Shown here: positions 18,001 through 24,664 of the stretch, in pieces
How positions within the stretch are numbered: position 1 is the stretch's first letter
Layout: each line of letters opens with the position of its first letter
DNA from: DATFVA01 sp963711455
GTDB taxonomy: Bacteria > Bacteroidota > Ignavibacteria > Ignavibacteriales > Ignavibacteriaceae
Direction of reading: 5' to 3'
Assembly (NCBI GenBank): GCA_963711455.1
Contig: CAVQEH010000006.1
Coordinates: 806,001-870,000, forward strand
DNA: 64,000 nucleotides
The notes under the pieces: model-generated
The model's input: only the letters and a program-made list of their open reading frames with translations
Told to the model about the DNA's origin: nothing
The model's database searches: none
Translations under genes and position numbers: made by a program

Positions 18001-18097
18001 TCCAAGCGGAGTATATTTCTATAGGATTAAAGCCGTGCGTGACGGCGGGCAGGCAGGAGATTTTATACAGACGAAGAAGATGATTCTCCTGCGTTAA
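15014..18097 (+). CDS. Exported C39-like cysteine peptidase with shared module and T9SS sorting domain
   Basis: 1027 residues with signal peptide MKNLFILVLFLTSLPGLLAQ. Residues about 70-320 resemble the papain-fold C39-like (PF13529-type) domain: Cys87 in WSFGCSATSAAMISGYY, His281 in SGHTMIGFGYD, and an HDTWD motif at 297. Ig-like and KNH-like beta domains follow (about 335-650), then the shared GWNMVS module from about 655 and the sorting domain (FALEQNYPNPFNPDTKI). Two palindromic elements affect the end: 'AVRDGGQAGD' interrupts the RIKAGDF motif (18034-18057), and the stop codon comes from the element at 18088. Peptidase activity is inferred from the Cys/His placement and has not been shown. 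Confidence 0.83.
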   Translation: MKNLFILVLFLTSLPGLLAQNLNNNGLHSSGDKNYTVKTFLDKDGKSIDEIIVPGLPPDKYRAPVAAPTRTAFLLSSVPGYDWSFGCSATSAAMISGYYDNNNYPGMYTGPANGGVAPMNNSVWGTVIINGEVRSQCPLSATRQGVDGRITRGSVDDYWIQYNNCDDDPYIQNGWVEHTAGECTGDYMGTNQSELQNCDGSTVFYFYTDGTPLYDYTGGEPGIRDGCHGLRLYFESRGYSIIQNYSQYIYGYNGNTLGFTFAQYKQEIDAGRPVLIQVSGHTMIGFGYDNPNVVYLHDTWDYSTHTMTWGGSYSGLQHYGVGVFQLEPVSNQIPVISITFPGNGADFTQPGITVTGNASDPDGSIDEVQVRLNGGIWETAVGTNSWSHPVTLLQGSNLIEARAIDNAGDPSGIAPVTVTYTPNSAPTLTWTGEQGYETDGVNPDEGDSTLTFTFRAKYTDVDGDAPLTGYPKLYLNKTGNPVTGSPFTMNEGNSLPFTTGRIYTIDINDLQVGTDYTYYFEAKDINNNPATGEATIEQNGPVVLPLPSSITLIQPSANITVEQGDPVTIEWQTINPSGSSVSLFMDTDNNWGNGNETPIDISLPLNGSYEWHTGETAPGIYYIAGTVPDGIENPYDYAEGIVTIINTFQLSVSVYDGWNMVSIPGLHPVDQNVETWWPYKNPAANVFRFEGVYQMVTEVTPGVGYWMKNSGDRIYNTGDEWPADGIQIVSHDLINTTQGWNMFGGYEDTINAAALTSIPPGKIIFPIYRYVPGTGYQAADKVVPGYGYWVKVSSACQVIIPGAMVKGNTRINEFVKDIRGKIIITDAAGSSYTLYSVKGQADLNKYELPPLPPAGLFDVRFGSGRAAEDINSGLKAIEMRGITYPVKVRAEGMDIRVQDATGKLVNTNLKDGEEIIISNPDIDKVMVSGELLPEKFALEQNYPNPFNPDTKIIYSIPHSSRVVIKVYDLLGNHIETLVNDEKMAGTYELTWNAANLPSGVYFYRIKAVRDGGQAGDFIQTKKMILLR
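18034..18057 (+). repeat. Palindrome-family insertion in the sorting domain
   Basis: GTGCGTGACGGCGGGCAGGC-type sequence is inserted between the codons for RIKA and GDF. The other sorting domains in this window read RIKAGDF without interruption. It shares the GGCAGG motif of the other elements but has lost a clean left arm. Confidence 0.55.
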
Positions 18098-18121
18098 TCC
18101 GCGCGCGGATCGGCGGACAGG
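18088..18121 (+). repeat. Palindromic element that replaced the stop codon
   Basis: CCTG and CAGG bound TCCGCGCGCGGA (18098-18109), a perfect 12-base palindrome. As at 11536-11571 it supplies CGT TAA as the end of the gene, and a relic of the ancestral end (TTGTTGAAATAGCTCG) remains downstream. Confidence 0.8.
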
Positions 18122-18135
18122 TTTTGTTGAAATAG

Positions 18136-18205
18136 CTCGATCACAGTGTTCCCCCCGCCTCTTGAATGAGATAAGCCCGGTGGCAGTTTATCACCGGGTT
18201 TTTTA
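18136..18205 (+). terminator. Degenerate 3' element and intrinsic terminator
   Basis: CCCGGTG (18176-18182) and CACCGGG (18192-18198) are followed by a long T run. The upstream GCTC...GAG structure of the other 3' elements is partly decayed (GCTCGATCACAGTGTTCCCC). Confidence 0.85.
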
Positions 18206-18262
18206 TTTTTCTCTACTCCGAATAATTATCTCAATCCCGCAATAGAATCAGGAATTGTTGAG

Positions 18263-18367
18263 ATGACGCACCCGGATAATATCAATCACCCTAATCAAAA
18301 GTACATGTTAACGCCAAAAGGATTAGATTTAAAAAAAAGATTGTCAAAAATTAAGAAAAAGAAATGA
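18263..18367 (+). pseudogene. 34-codon ORF resembling the end of a winged-helix regulator
   Basis: The ATG at 18263 opens a 34-residue frame containing QKYMLTPKGLDLKKRLSKIK. This resembles the wing and following helix of EPS-associated MarR-like regulators. No DNA-recognition helix precedes it, so it is either a fragment of a lost regulator or a small basic peptide. AGGA lies nine bases upstream. The wider intergenic stretch 18206-18491 holds nothing else I recognise. Confidence 0.3.
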
Positions 18368-18491
18368 GCAGCACCGGTCAAAGAGAAAGAGAAACCCAAT
18401 ACCGGATAGTAAAACTGTTTAAAAAGACAATTAAGTAATAAGTAAATAGCAGTGAGTATGCAGTTAATTTGAATGATGATCGGGAGGATTT

Positions 18492-19403
18492 ATGAAAAAA
18501 ATATTTTTATCTCTAATAATATTAACCGGGTTTGTGTTTGCGCAGCAGGTTGAAGATCCTGACTTTAACCCTGTTGTTGTTAACCCTGCTTATTCCTTTG
18601 GTACCGGTTCAAAGATTTACATAGATGAAGCACATAACAATTTTCATACAATGGAGGGAAGGTACAAGCCTTTTGCTGATCTGCTGGCAAAGGATGGATA
18701 CGTTGTTAAAGCATTAAAAGATACTATTAGCAGAAACATACTTGATAGCGTTAATATACTTGTTATTTCAAATCCGCTGAACTTTAAAAACGTAACTGAC
18801 TGGACACTGCCGACGCCTTCCGCTTTTACATTGGATGAAATTAATATAATTTCTAAATGGGTAAACGAAGGAGGGTCATTATTTTTAATTGCTGATCATA
18901 TGCCTTTTGCAGGTGCAGCGGAAGAACTGGCAGGTAAATTCGGATTTGACCTGAGCAATGGTTTTGCTTTTGATACAGCTTCCGGCGGACCCGATTTATT
19001 TACACGTATCGATGGAACCCTGGAAGATAATACCATTACAGATGGGAAGAATAATTCTGAAAAGGTTGATTCCATTTATTCTTTTACGGGTGAAGCTTTT
19101 AAGATTCCCGGAGACGCGATACCCGTCTTACTATTAAATAAAAATTTTATTTCCTTAATGCCTGACACAGCATGGAACTTCAATAAAGATACACCGCAGA
19201 TATCTGCTGCAGGATGGTCGCAGGGAGCCGTTAAAAAATACGGGAAAGGCAGAGTGGTAATGTGGGGTGAAGCTGCAATGTTTTCAGCACAGCTTGCAGG
19301 TGAAAATAAAATGAAGATAGGAATGAATGACCCGAAGGCAAAGTACAATTTACAGTTGCTGCTAAATATTATTCACTGGCTGGATAAGAAAAATCCTGAT
19401 TAA
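18492..19403 (+). CDS. Exported GATase-1/ThuA-like protein, function unknown
   Basis: 303 residues with signal peptide MKKIFLSLIILTGFVFAQ and GGGAGG six bases before the ATG. The sequence suggests a class I glutamine-amidotransferase-like alpha/beta fold: IYIDEAHNNFH, VLVISNP-like strands, then 'ISKWVNEGGSLFLIADHMPFAGAAEELAGKFGF' and 'YGKGRVVMWGEAAMFSAQ'. This is the pattern of DUF4350/GldG-like domains that bind rather than hydrolyse. No sorting domain is present, so unlike its neighbours it is probably periplasmic or released. The function is not recognised. Confidence 0.75.
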   Translation: MKKIFLSLIILTGFVFAQQVEDPDFNPVVVNPAYSFGTGSKIYIDEAHNNFHTMEGRYKPFADLLAKDGYVVKALKDTISRNILDSVNILVISNPLNFKNVTDWTLPTPSAFTLDEINIISKWVNEGGSLFLIADHMPFAGAAEELAGKFGFDLSNGFAFDTASGGPDLFTRIDGTLEDNTITDGKNNSEKVDSIYSFTGEAFKIPGDAIPVLLLNKNFISLMPDTAWNFNKDTPQISAAGWSQGAVKKYGKGRVVMWGEAAMFSAQLAGENKMKIGMNDPKAKYNLQLLLNIIHWLDKKNPD

Positions 19404-19513
19404 GAATAAAGAATATACTGTCAGGCAATCTTATTTAAAGAGGAAAAAAATATCAATTAAATGTTTAGATGAAAAAAAGGGTTTAATAATATCCGATCAA
19501 ACTTATTTTAAGA

Positions 19514-19540
19514 AAATAAAAAGGGAGCCGGGGCTCCCTT
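19514..19540 (-). terminator. Intrinsic terminator of the multihaem cytochrome gene
   Basis: AAGGGAGCC and GGCTCCCTT (19521-19540) form a 9-bp stem. Reading on the minus strand it is followed by TTTTATTTTC. It can also serve the converging plus-strand gene that ends at 19403. Confidence 0.85.
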
Positions 19541-19563
19541 AATAAAATTTAGTTTACCGCGGC

Positions 19564-21282
19564 TTACTTCAGCAGAAGCATCTTTTTTGTTTGTTCATAG
19601 GAGCCTGTTTTTAGCTTATAAAAGTAAACACCGCCGGGTAAATTCTCTGCATTCCACGTTATATCGTATGTACCCGCTGACTTGATCTCATTAACGATTG
19701 TTTCAACTTCTTTTCCAAGTATATCGTAAATTTTTATTTGTACAAATTCACTATTCGGTATTTTATATTCAATATTTGTAGATGGATTAAACGGGTTCGG
19801 ATAATTTTGTTCGAGCGTAAAAGTAAGTTCAGTACCGGTGTTTATACTTACAGTATTAGAGTAACCATAAGTACCATCATAATCTATCTGTTTTAAACGA
19901 TAAAAATAAGAACCGCTTATAATGTTTTTATCTATAAATGAATATGACTGCGGTTCAGTTGTTGTCCCATGTCCACCTGTAAATCCCATCTTTTCCCAAA
20001 CAGGATGTGCAGGTGAATAATTATCTGCGGGCATCCGTTCGATTTCAAATCCTTTATTATTTATTTCTGTCGCTGTTCTCCATTGCAAAGTAACATTTTT
20101 ACCATCCCATCGACCTGAAAATGAAGTTAACTCAACGGGTGTAATACCGTGCGGACCGCCACCGGTAGGATTATCTCCATGACAAACAGAACATACCTGT
20201 AAAATTCCGGCAAAGCCCTGTAATGTTATATTTTGTAAATTATCATTCGCTTCACGCGATGGAAGAATTGCATGCGGGCTTCCATGACAGGCAGAACAAA
20301 ACAAACCGCCGTGTCCCTGTGATTCTCTGAAAAGTTTTCCAGGTTCTTCTGCAAATCCGCTTCCGTGACACTGTGAATCACCGCATTTAGGTTCCTCAAG
20401 CCATGGCTGACGCCCCTGTGAAATTGAATGTCCTACATCATAAATAGTTCCATGGCAATCTTCACAGATAGTTCCGCTTTGAGCCATCGTACCACGAAGA
20501 CACTGTGTATTAGGACCAGGATGACATTTGTAACATGTTTCTAAAGTAGGAGGCAATCCTAATTCAGCATGCTGACTATGTATAATCCTTGATAATGACG
20601 GCAGATTAGGATTTCCGCCAATTCCAAGGGCATTATCTCCATGACAGTTTGCACAAAGCACCGGCGGAGTAAGATTTGCATCTTCGTGATTATTCAGAAT
20701 ACTTTGTTCCGAAGAATGGCAGCCAGACTGAACACATCCTATTTCATTGCTAATAGGGATCACTACGTCGGTTGCTGCAAGTGTATCTGCGGTTGAGGAA
20801 TCAATTGCGATAATATGAATCATTTGATAGGGGTTTTCATTTGTCAGATTGTTATCCATATATGGAGTAACAGGAATACCTCTTGCAAAAAAATAATTAC
20901 CCTCCGGGTCAAGGTATCCTGTAAGTTGTTTGCCGGTAAGACCGGTATTATCCGGCAGAGGCTGCGGTAAGTTGAAAAGCTCCTGTGCATAAGTCCAGAA
21001 ATTAGTTTTACCTACAGAATAAGTGTTTCCGGGAATTGAATATTCCACAAAGACACCTGAAGTGACAAGCTGAGGTGCCTGTCCGGGAGTTTTTTTCACA
21101 AGTTGAGCATAGATGTTATTATAAGGAGGAAGGATGGCAATTTTAGAAAAATCTTTATTGGCGCAATGCATTCCCAGATCGTTCCAGCCGATTAAGACAT
21201 AACTCTGTGCCGGAGTTATTCCCTGGAACAGAAAAAGAAAGTTAATCATTAAAATCAAGGTAAGTACATCCCTTTTCTTCAT
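19564..21282 (-). CDS. Exported multihaem cytochrome c with T9SS sorting domain
   Basis: 572 residues with signal peptide MKKRDVLTLILMINFLFLFQ...AQ and GAGGAG eight bases before the ATG. Five CxxCH sites lie at Cys210, 250, 273, 329 and 364, and two CX4CH sites at Cys183 and 300, so up to seven haems are possible. The N-terminal 175 residues (VLIGWNDLGMHCANKDF...) form an unrecognised conserved-looking domain. An FN3-like linker (TATEINNKGFEIER) and the sorting domain (FTLEQNYPNPFNPST) follow. A T9SS-exported multihaem cytochrome implies haem proteins at or beyond the outer membrane, fitting extracellular electron transfer. That role is inference, and CX4CH attachment by the usual lyase is uncertain. 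Confidence 0.85.
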   Translation of the reverse strand: MKKRDVLTLILMINFLFLFQGITPAQSYVLIGWNDLGMHCANKDFSKIAILPPYNNIYAQLVKKTPGQAPQLVTSGVFVEYSIPGNTYSVGKTNFWTYAQELFNLPQPLPDNTGLTGKQLTGYLDPEGNYFFARGIPVTPYMDNNLTNENPYQMIHIIAIDSSTADTLAATDVVIPISNEIGCVQSGCHSSEQSILNNHEDANLTPPVLCANCHGDNALGIGGNPNLPSLSRIIHSQHAELGLPPTLETCYKCHPGPNTQCLRGTMAQSGTICEDCHGTIYDVGHSISQGRQPWLEEPKCGDSQCHGSGFAEEPGKLFRESQGHGGLFCSACHGSPHAILPSREANDNLQNITLQGFAGILQVCSVCHGDNPTGGGPHGITPVELTSFSGRWDGKNVTLQWRTATEINNKGFEIERMPADNYSPAHPVWEKMGFTGGHGTTTEPQSYSFIDKNIISGSYFYRLKQIDYDGTYGYSNTVSINTGTELTFTLEQNYPNPFNPSTNIEYKIPNSEFVQIKIYDILGKEVETIVNEIKSAGTYDITWNAENLPGGVYFYKLKTGSYEQTKKMLLLK

Positions 21283-21884
21283 AGAACGTTCTCCTCTTTG
21301 TTATTTGAATAATTAATATAGCTGATGTGCTTTTAAAACTAATTCAGCAATATGCTACAAAAATGAAATAGTTTATGATGCAATAAGATACAAAAAGTTG
21401 AATCAGGATTCAGAAGTGGAAATAAATACTAAGAAGTAAATGATTAAATGTTGTATGAACCTCTGAGCCTTTATAAATTGTTGAGCTTTTAAGTGATGCT
21501 CTGTTTTGCAAAGATGATTGTCGATTGCAATTAAGGGTGCTCAAAACCATGAAGTAGTAATATTTGTACAGAAAAATGAATTGAAAAATATCCCAACACG
21601 GAAATGGCGAAATAAAAAGGTAAGCATCTAATGAATGTCTGGTATTCTCAACCCGCAGTAATAATTTTCTTTTTAATGCAAACAATCGAATTATCAGAGT
21701 CCATTCTTTAAAATTATTACCGATAATTTTGTTAAGACCGGGAAGATGTTACATCTGAAATAATACGGATTCCATTAATATTTATTGTTAGGTATTAAAA
21801 CCTGATTGACCTCAAGTCTTTTTTATGGTCTGTAAATTGTTGTGAATTTACGGCTAAAGGTCAACTTAGGAGTCACTTAGAATT
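21283..21884. other. Intergenic region between divergent exported-protein genes
   Basis: No gene or RNA is supported. A small inverted repeat, GTAAATT and AATTTAC, lies near 21835-21853. AGGAG near 21868 precedes the ATG at 21885. The region should hold the promoters of both flanking genes, but no clear -35/-10 pair was recognised. Confidence 0.4.
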
Positions 21885-24269
21885 ATGTTATACCGGTTAA
21901 TAATAGTCCTTATAATTATTTATACAAATTCTTACGCACAGTGGTACTGGCAGAATCCCTCTCCGCAGGCAAATACACTTACATCAATTTGTTTTACCGA
22001 TGAGAATACAGGTTACGCTGTGGGATCAGGCGGTGCAATTATCAAAACAACCAACGGCGGAGAGGATTGGATGAATCTTAATGTTCCCGATAAACCACTT
22101 GAATCAATATTCTTTATAGATGAAAATATAGGTTATGCAGTTGGCATCTATGGTGCAATATTCAAAACAACAAATGCCGGTATTGCCTGGACAGATCAAT
22201 CTGTATCAGAAGATTATTACTTTCACTCGGTTTATTTCACTGACGAAAATAACGGGTATGCTGCAGCATGGTATGGAGTTATAGTTAAAACTACAAACGG
22301 AGGTGATGACTGGGTAACTTCACCCGCAGTAACAACTGAAAATCTTCAGTATGTTTACTTTATAAATGACAGTACCGGGTTCGTAGCCGGATATCATGGT
22401 ACAATTCTCAAGACCACTGATAAGGGAAACACCTGGATATCTCAGCCCAAACTAATAAGTGAACACCTGTTAAAAATCTTTTTTATTGATGAAAATGTTG
22501 GCTTTATTTCAGGATTTAACGGTGGTCTACTAAAAACAACGGACTCTGGTACTACATGGTTTATCCAATCAACTAATATTGGAGTTAATATACCAAGGAT
22601 ATGTTTTGTTGATGAATCATTAGGTTATGCTGTTGGTTTTATGGGTTTTATCAGGAAAACTACAGATGGAGGAATTACGTGGGCCGATCGATATAGCGGG
22701 ACATCTGATCAGCTTATAGATATATATTTTACAAGTGCAGATACAGGTTTCATAGTTGGTAAATTCGGAATCCTACTGAAAACCACAGACGGCGGCGATA
22801 ACTGGATAGATAAAGTGTCAGGACCGCAGGTAATTTTATCGGATGTTTATTGTATTCCCGGAACAAATACAGTTTATACTACAGGAGAGAATGGGACAAT
22901 ACTTAAAACAATTAACGGCGGAACCGGCTGGGAAGAACAGTCCAGCGGGACTTCAAATTATTTGTACTCTGTAGATTTTGTAAACAAGGATACAGGTTTT
23001 ACTGTCGGGGCATCAGGAACTTTTATTAAAACTACCAATGGCGGGACTAACTGGATAATAAAACCTTCGGGGACATATAAAAATCTTCAGTCAGTTTATT
23101 TTACTGATGATACTACCGGTTTTATTGCAGGTTATGACGGTACGATTCTTAAAACAACAAACGGCGGAGAATCATGGGCTGCTAAAAATAGTGGAACAGC
23201 CTCGCATCTTCTAAGTGTGAATTTCAGCGATATAAATACGGGAACGGCAGTCGGTTCTAACGGAACAATCAGAAGGACAACAAATGGTGGAAACAACTGG
23301 GTAAACCAGGTAAGCGGCACAACTAATGGTTTGCGTGATGTAGCATTTATTAATTCTGATTTGGGGATAGCAGTCGGTGATACAGGGACTATTCTAAGAA
23401 CTACAAACGGAGGTGATAACTGGTCAACCGTTCAAGGCGGTACAACAGACCCGCTTTACTCAGTTTATTTTTTACACGGCAGTAATAATAATGTAGGTTA
23501 CATTGTCGGCGGATATTTTGTTGGTGGATTAGATTTTGAAGGTATACTTTTAAAAACAACAGATAGTGGAGAGACATGGCAAAGAGAGGACTGCGAATCA
23601 AGCAGAGTGCTCCATTCGATCTGCTTTACGGATGATGCCGCAGGTTATATTGTTGGTGAAGGAGGAACAATACTTAAAACTGAAAATGCAGGTATACCCG
23701 TCGAGCTTACCTCTTTCTACGCTACTGCTGTCAACAACGATGTTAAGTTGACGTGGACTACTGCAACTGAAACAAATAACAGGGGATTTGATATTGAAAG
23801 ACAAGTATACAATAAGCAGTATGCACCAGGAAAATGGGAAAAGATCGGGTTTGTTGAGGGGAATGGAACAACTACCAATACACATTCATATTCTTTTATT
23901 GACAAAATTGTTTCACCGGGTAGTTATCAATACCGGTTAAAGCAAATTGATTTTAACGGTAAATATAAATATTCAAACACAATTGAAATTGAAGTAAATA
24001 CTCCATTGCAATATTCATTAACTCAGAATTACCCCAACCCGTTTAACCCTTCAACAACAATAAATTATAGTGTACCTGTAAACAGTTTAGTTACGATAAA
24101 AGTTTATGATGTACTCGGAAGAGAAGTTGCTATTTTAGTTAATGAACAAAAAACACAGGGAAGATATTCGGTTAATTTTGATGCATCTAAACTTGCAAGT
24201 GGAGTTTATATATACCAGATAAGAGCTAATGATTATGTAAGTTCGAAGAATATGATGTTACTTAAGTAA
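21885..24269 (+). CDS. Exported double seven-bladed YCF48-type propeller with T9SS sorting domain
   Basis: 794 residues with signal peptide MLYRLIIVLIIIYTNSYAQ. I count fourteen repeats of about 42 residues with the pattern VxFTDxxTGYxVGxxGxIxKTTNGGxxW, exactly twice the seven of the gene at 11838, so two complete propellers are likely. Blades 8 and 13 have small insertions. An FN3-like linker (TATETNNRGFDIER) and the sorting domain (YSLTQNYPNPFNPSTTINYSVP) follow. It probably stands alone between two long intergenic regions. The fold is recognised; the ligand is not. Confidence 0.87.
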   Translation: MLYRLIIVLIIIYTNSYAQWYWQNPSPQANTLTSICFTDENTGYAVGSGGAIIKTTNGGEDWMNLNVPDKPLESIFFIDENIGYAVGIYGAIFKTTNAGIAWTDQSVSEDYYFHSVYFTDENNGYAAAWYGVIVKTTNGGDDWVTSPAVTTENLQYVYFINDSTGFVAGYHGTILKTTDKGNTWISQPKLISEHLLKIFFIDENVGFISGFNGGLLKTTDSGTTWFIQSTNIGVNIPRICFVDESLGYAVGFMGFIRKTTDGGITWADRYSGTSDQLIDIYFTSADTGFIVGKFGILLKTTDGGDNWIDKVSGPQVILSDVYCIPGTNTVYTTGENGTILKTINGGTGWEEQSSGTSNYLYSVDFVNKDTGFTVGASGTFIKTTNGGTNWIIKPSGTYKNLQSVYFTDDTTGFIAGYDGTILKTTNGGESWAAKNSGTASHLLSVNFSDINTGTAVGSNGTIRRTTNGGNNWVNQVSGTTNGLRDVAFINSDLGIAVGDTGTILRTTNGGDNWSTVQGGTTDPLYSVYFLHGSNNNVGYIVGGYFVGGLDFEGILLKTTDSGETWQREDCESSRVLHSICFTDDAAGYIVGEGGTILKTENAGIPVELTSFYATAVNNDVKLTWTTATETNNRGFDIERQVYNKQYAPGKWEKIGFVEGNGTTTNTHSYSFIDKIVSPGSYQYRLKQIDFNGKYKYSNTIEIEVNTPLQYSLTQNYPNPFNPSTTINYSVPVNSLVTIKVYDVLGREVAILVNEQKTQGRYSVNFDASKLASGVYIYQIRANDYVSSKNMMLLK

Positions 24270-24664
24270 TTTCAAGAGGCTGTCTCAAAAGAACGGACTT
24301 AATAAAATCTATTTCTGATAATTTACAAACTTCTTTCATTATAAAAATCAATAATTTGTAAAAAATATTTGAGAAAAGATGATGGAATTTATTTGATTCA
24401 TTCTTTACTGAAGTTTACTGAAGCAGGACCGGGTTCTATCGAATGTCAGGTAGTAATAAGCCAGGTAATAGCTCAAGCAAAGGTGATTTTTAATTAAAAT
24501 TAGTTTTGTTCAATCAATGTCTACCACCCCTTTAATTTGGATAAACGGGATATTCAATTATTATATTTTTGATACATATTTTAATAATAAAACATTAATG
24601 GATTAAATGTTTGCGATATTTTTTTTATTTTCCACCTGGCATAAAAATCTATTACAATCTTATT
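24270..24664. other. Intergenic region before the sensor kinase
   Basis: AGAGGCTGTCTCAAAAG (24275-24291) looks like an insertion-sequence end, but no partner end or transposase was found. ACCACCCCTTTAATTTGG (about 24522-24539) mirrors a motif near 14754. No gene is seen. Confidence 0.35.

Noticed and set aside
851..18205. Diversity-generating retroelement acting on the secreted proteins
   Set aside because: No reverse transcriptase gene or template/variable repeat pair with adenine-biased changes was found in the window.
21410..21685. 91-codon minus-strand frame in the long intergenic region
   Set aside because: Aromatic-rich random-looking translation without signal, domain or ribosome-binding site.
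24275..24291. Insertion sequence marked by AGAGGCTGTCTCAAAAG
   Set aside because: Only one end-like sequence is visible, without a transposase, second inverted end or target duplication.
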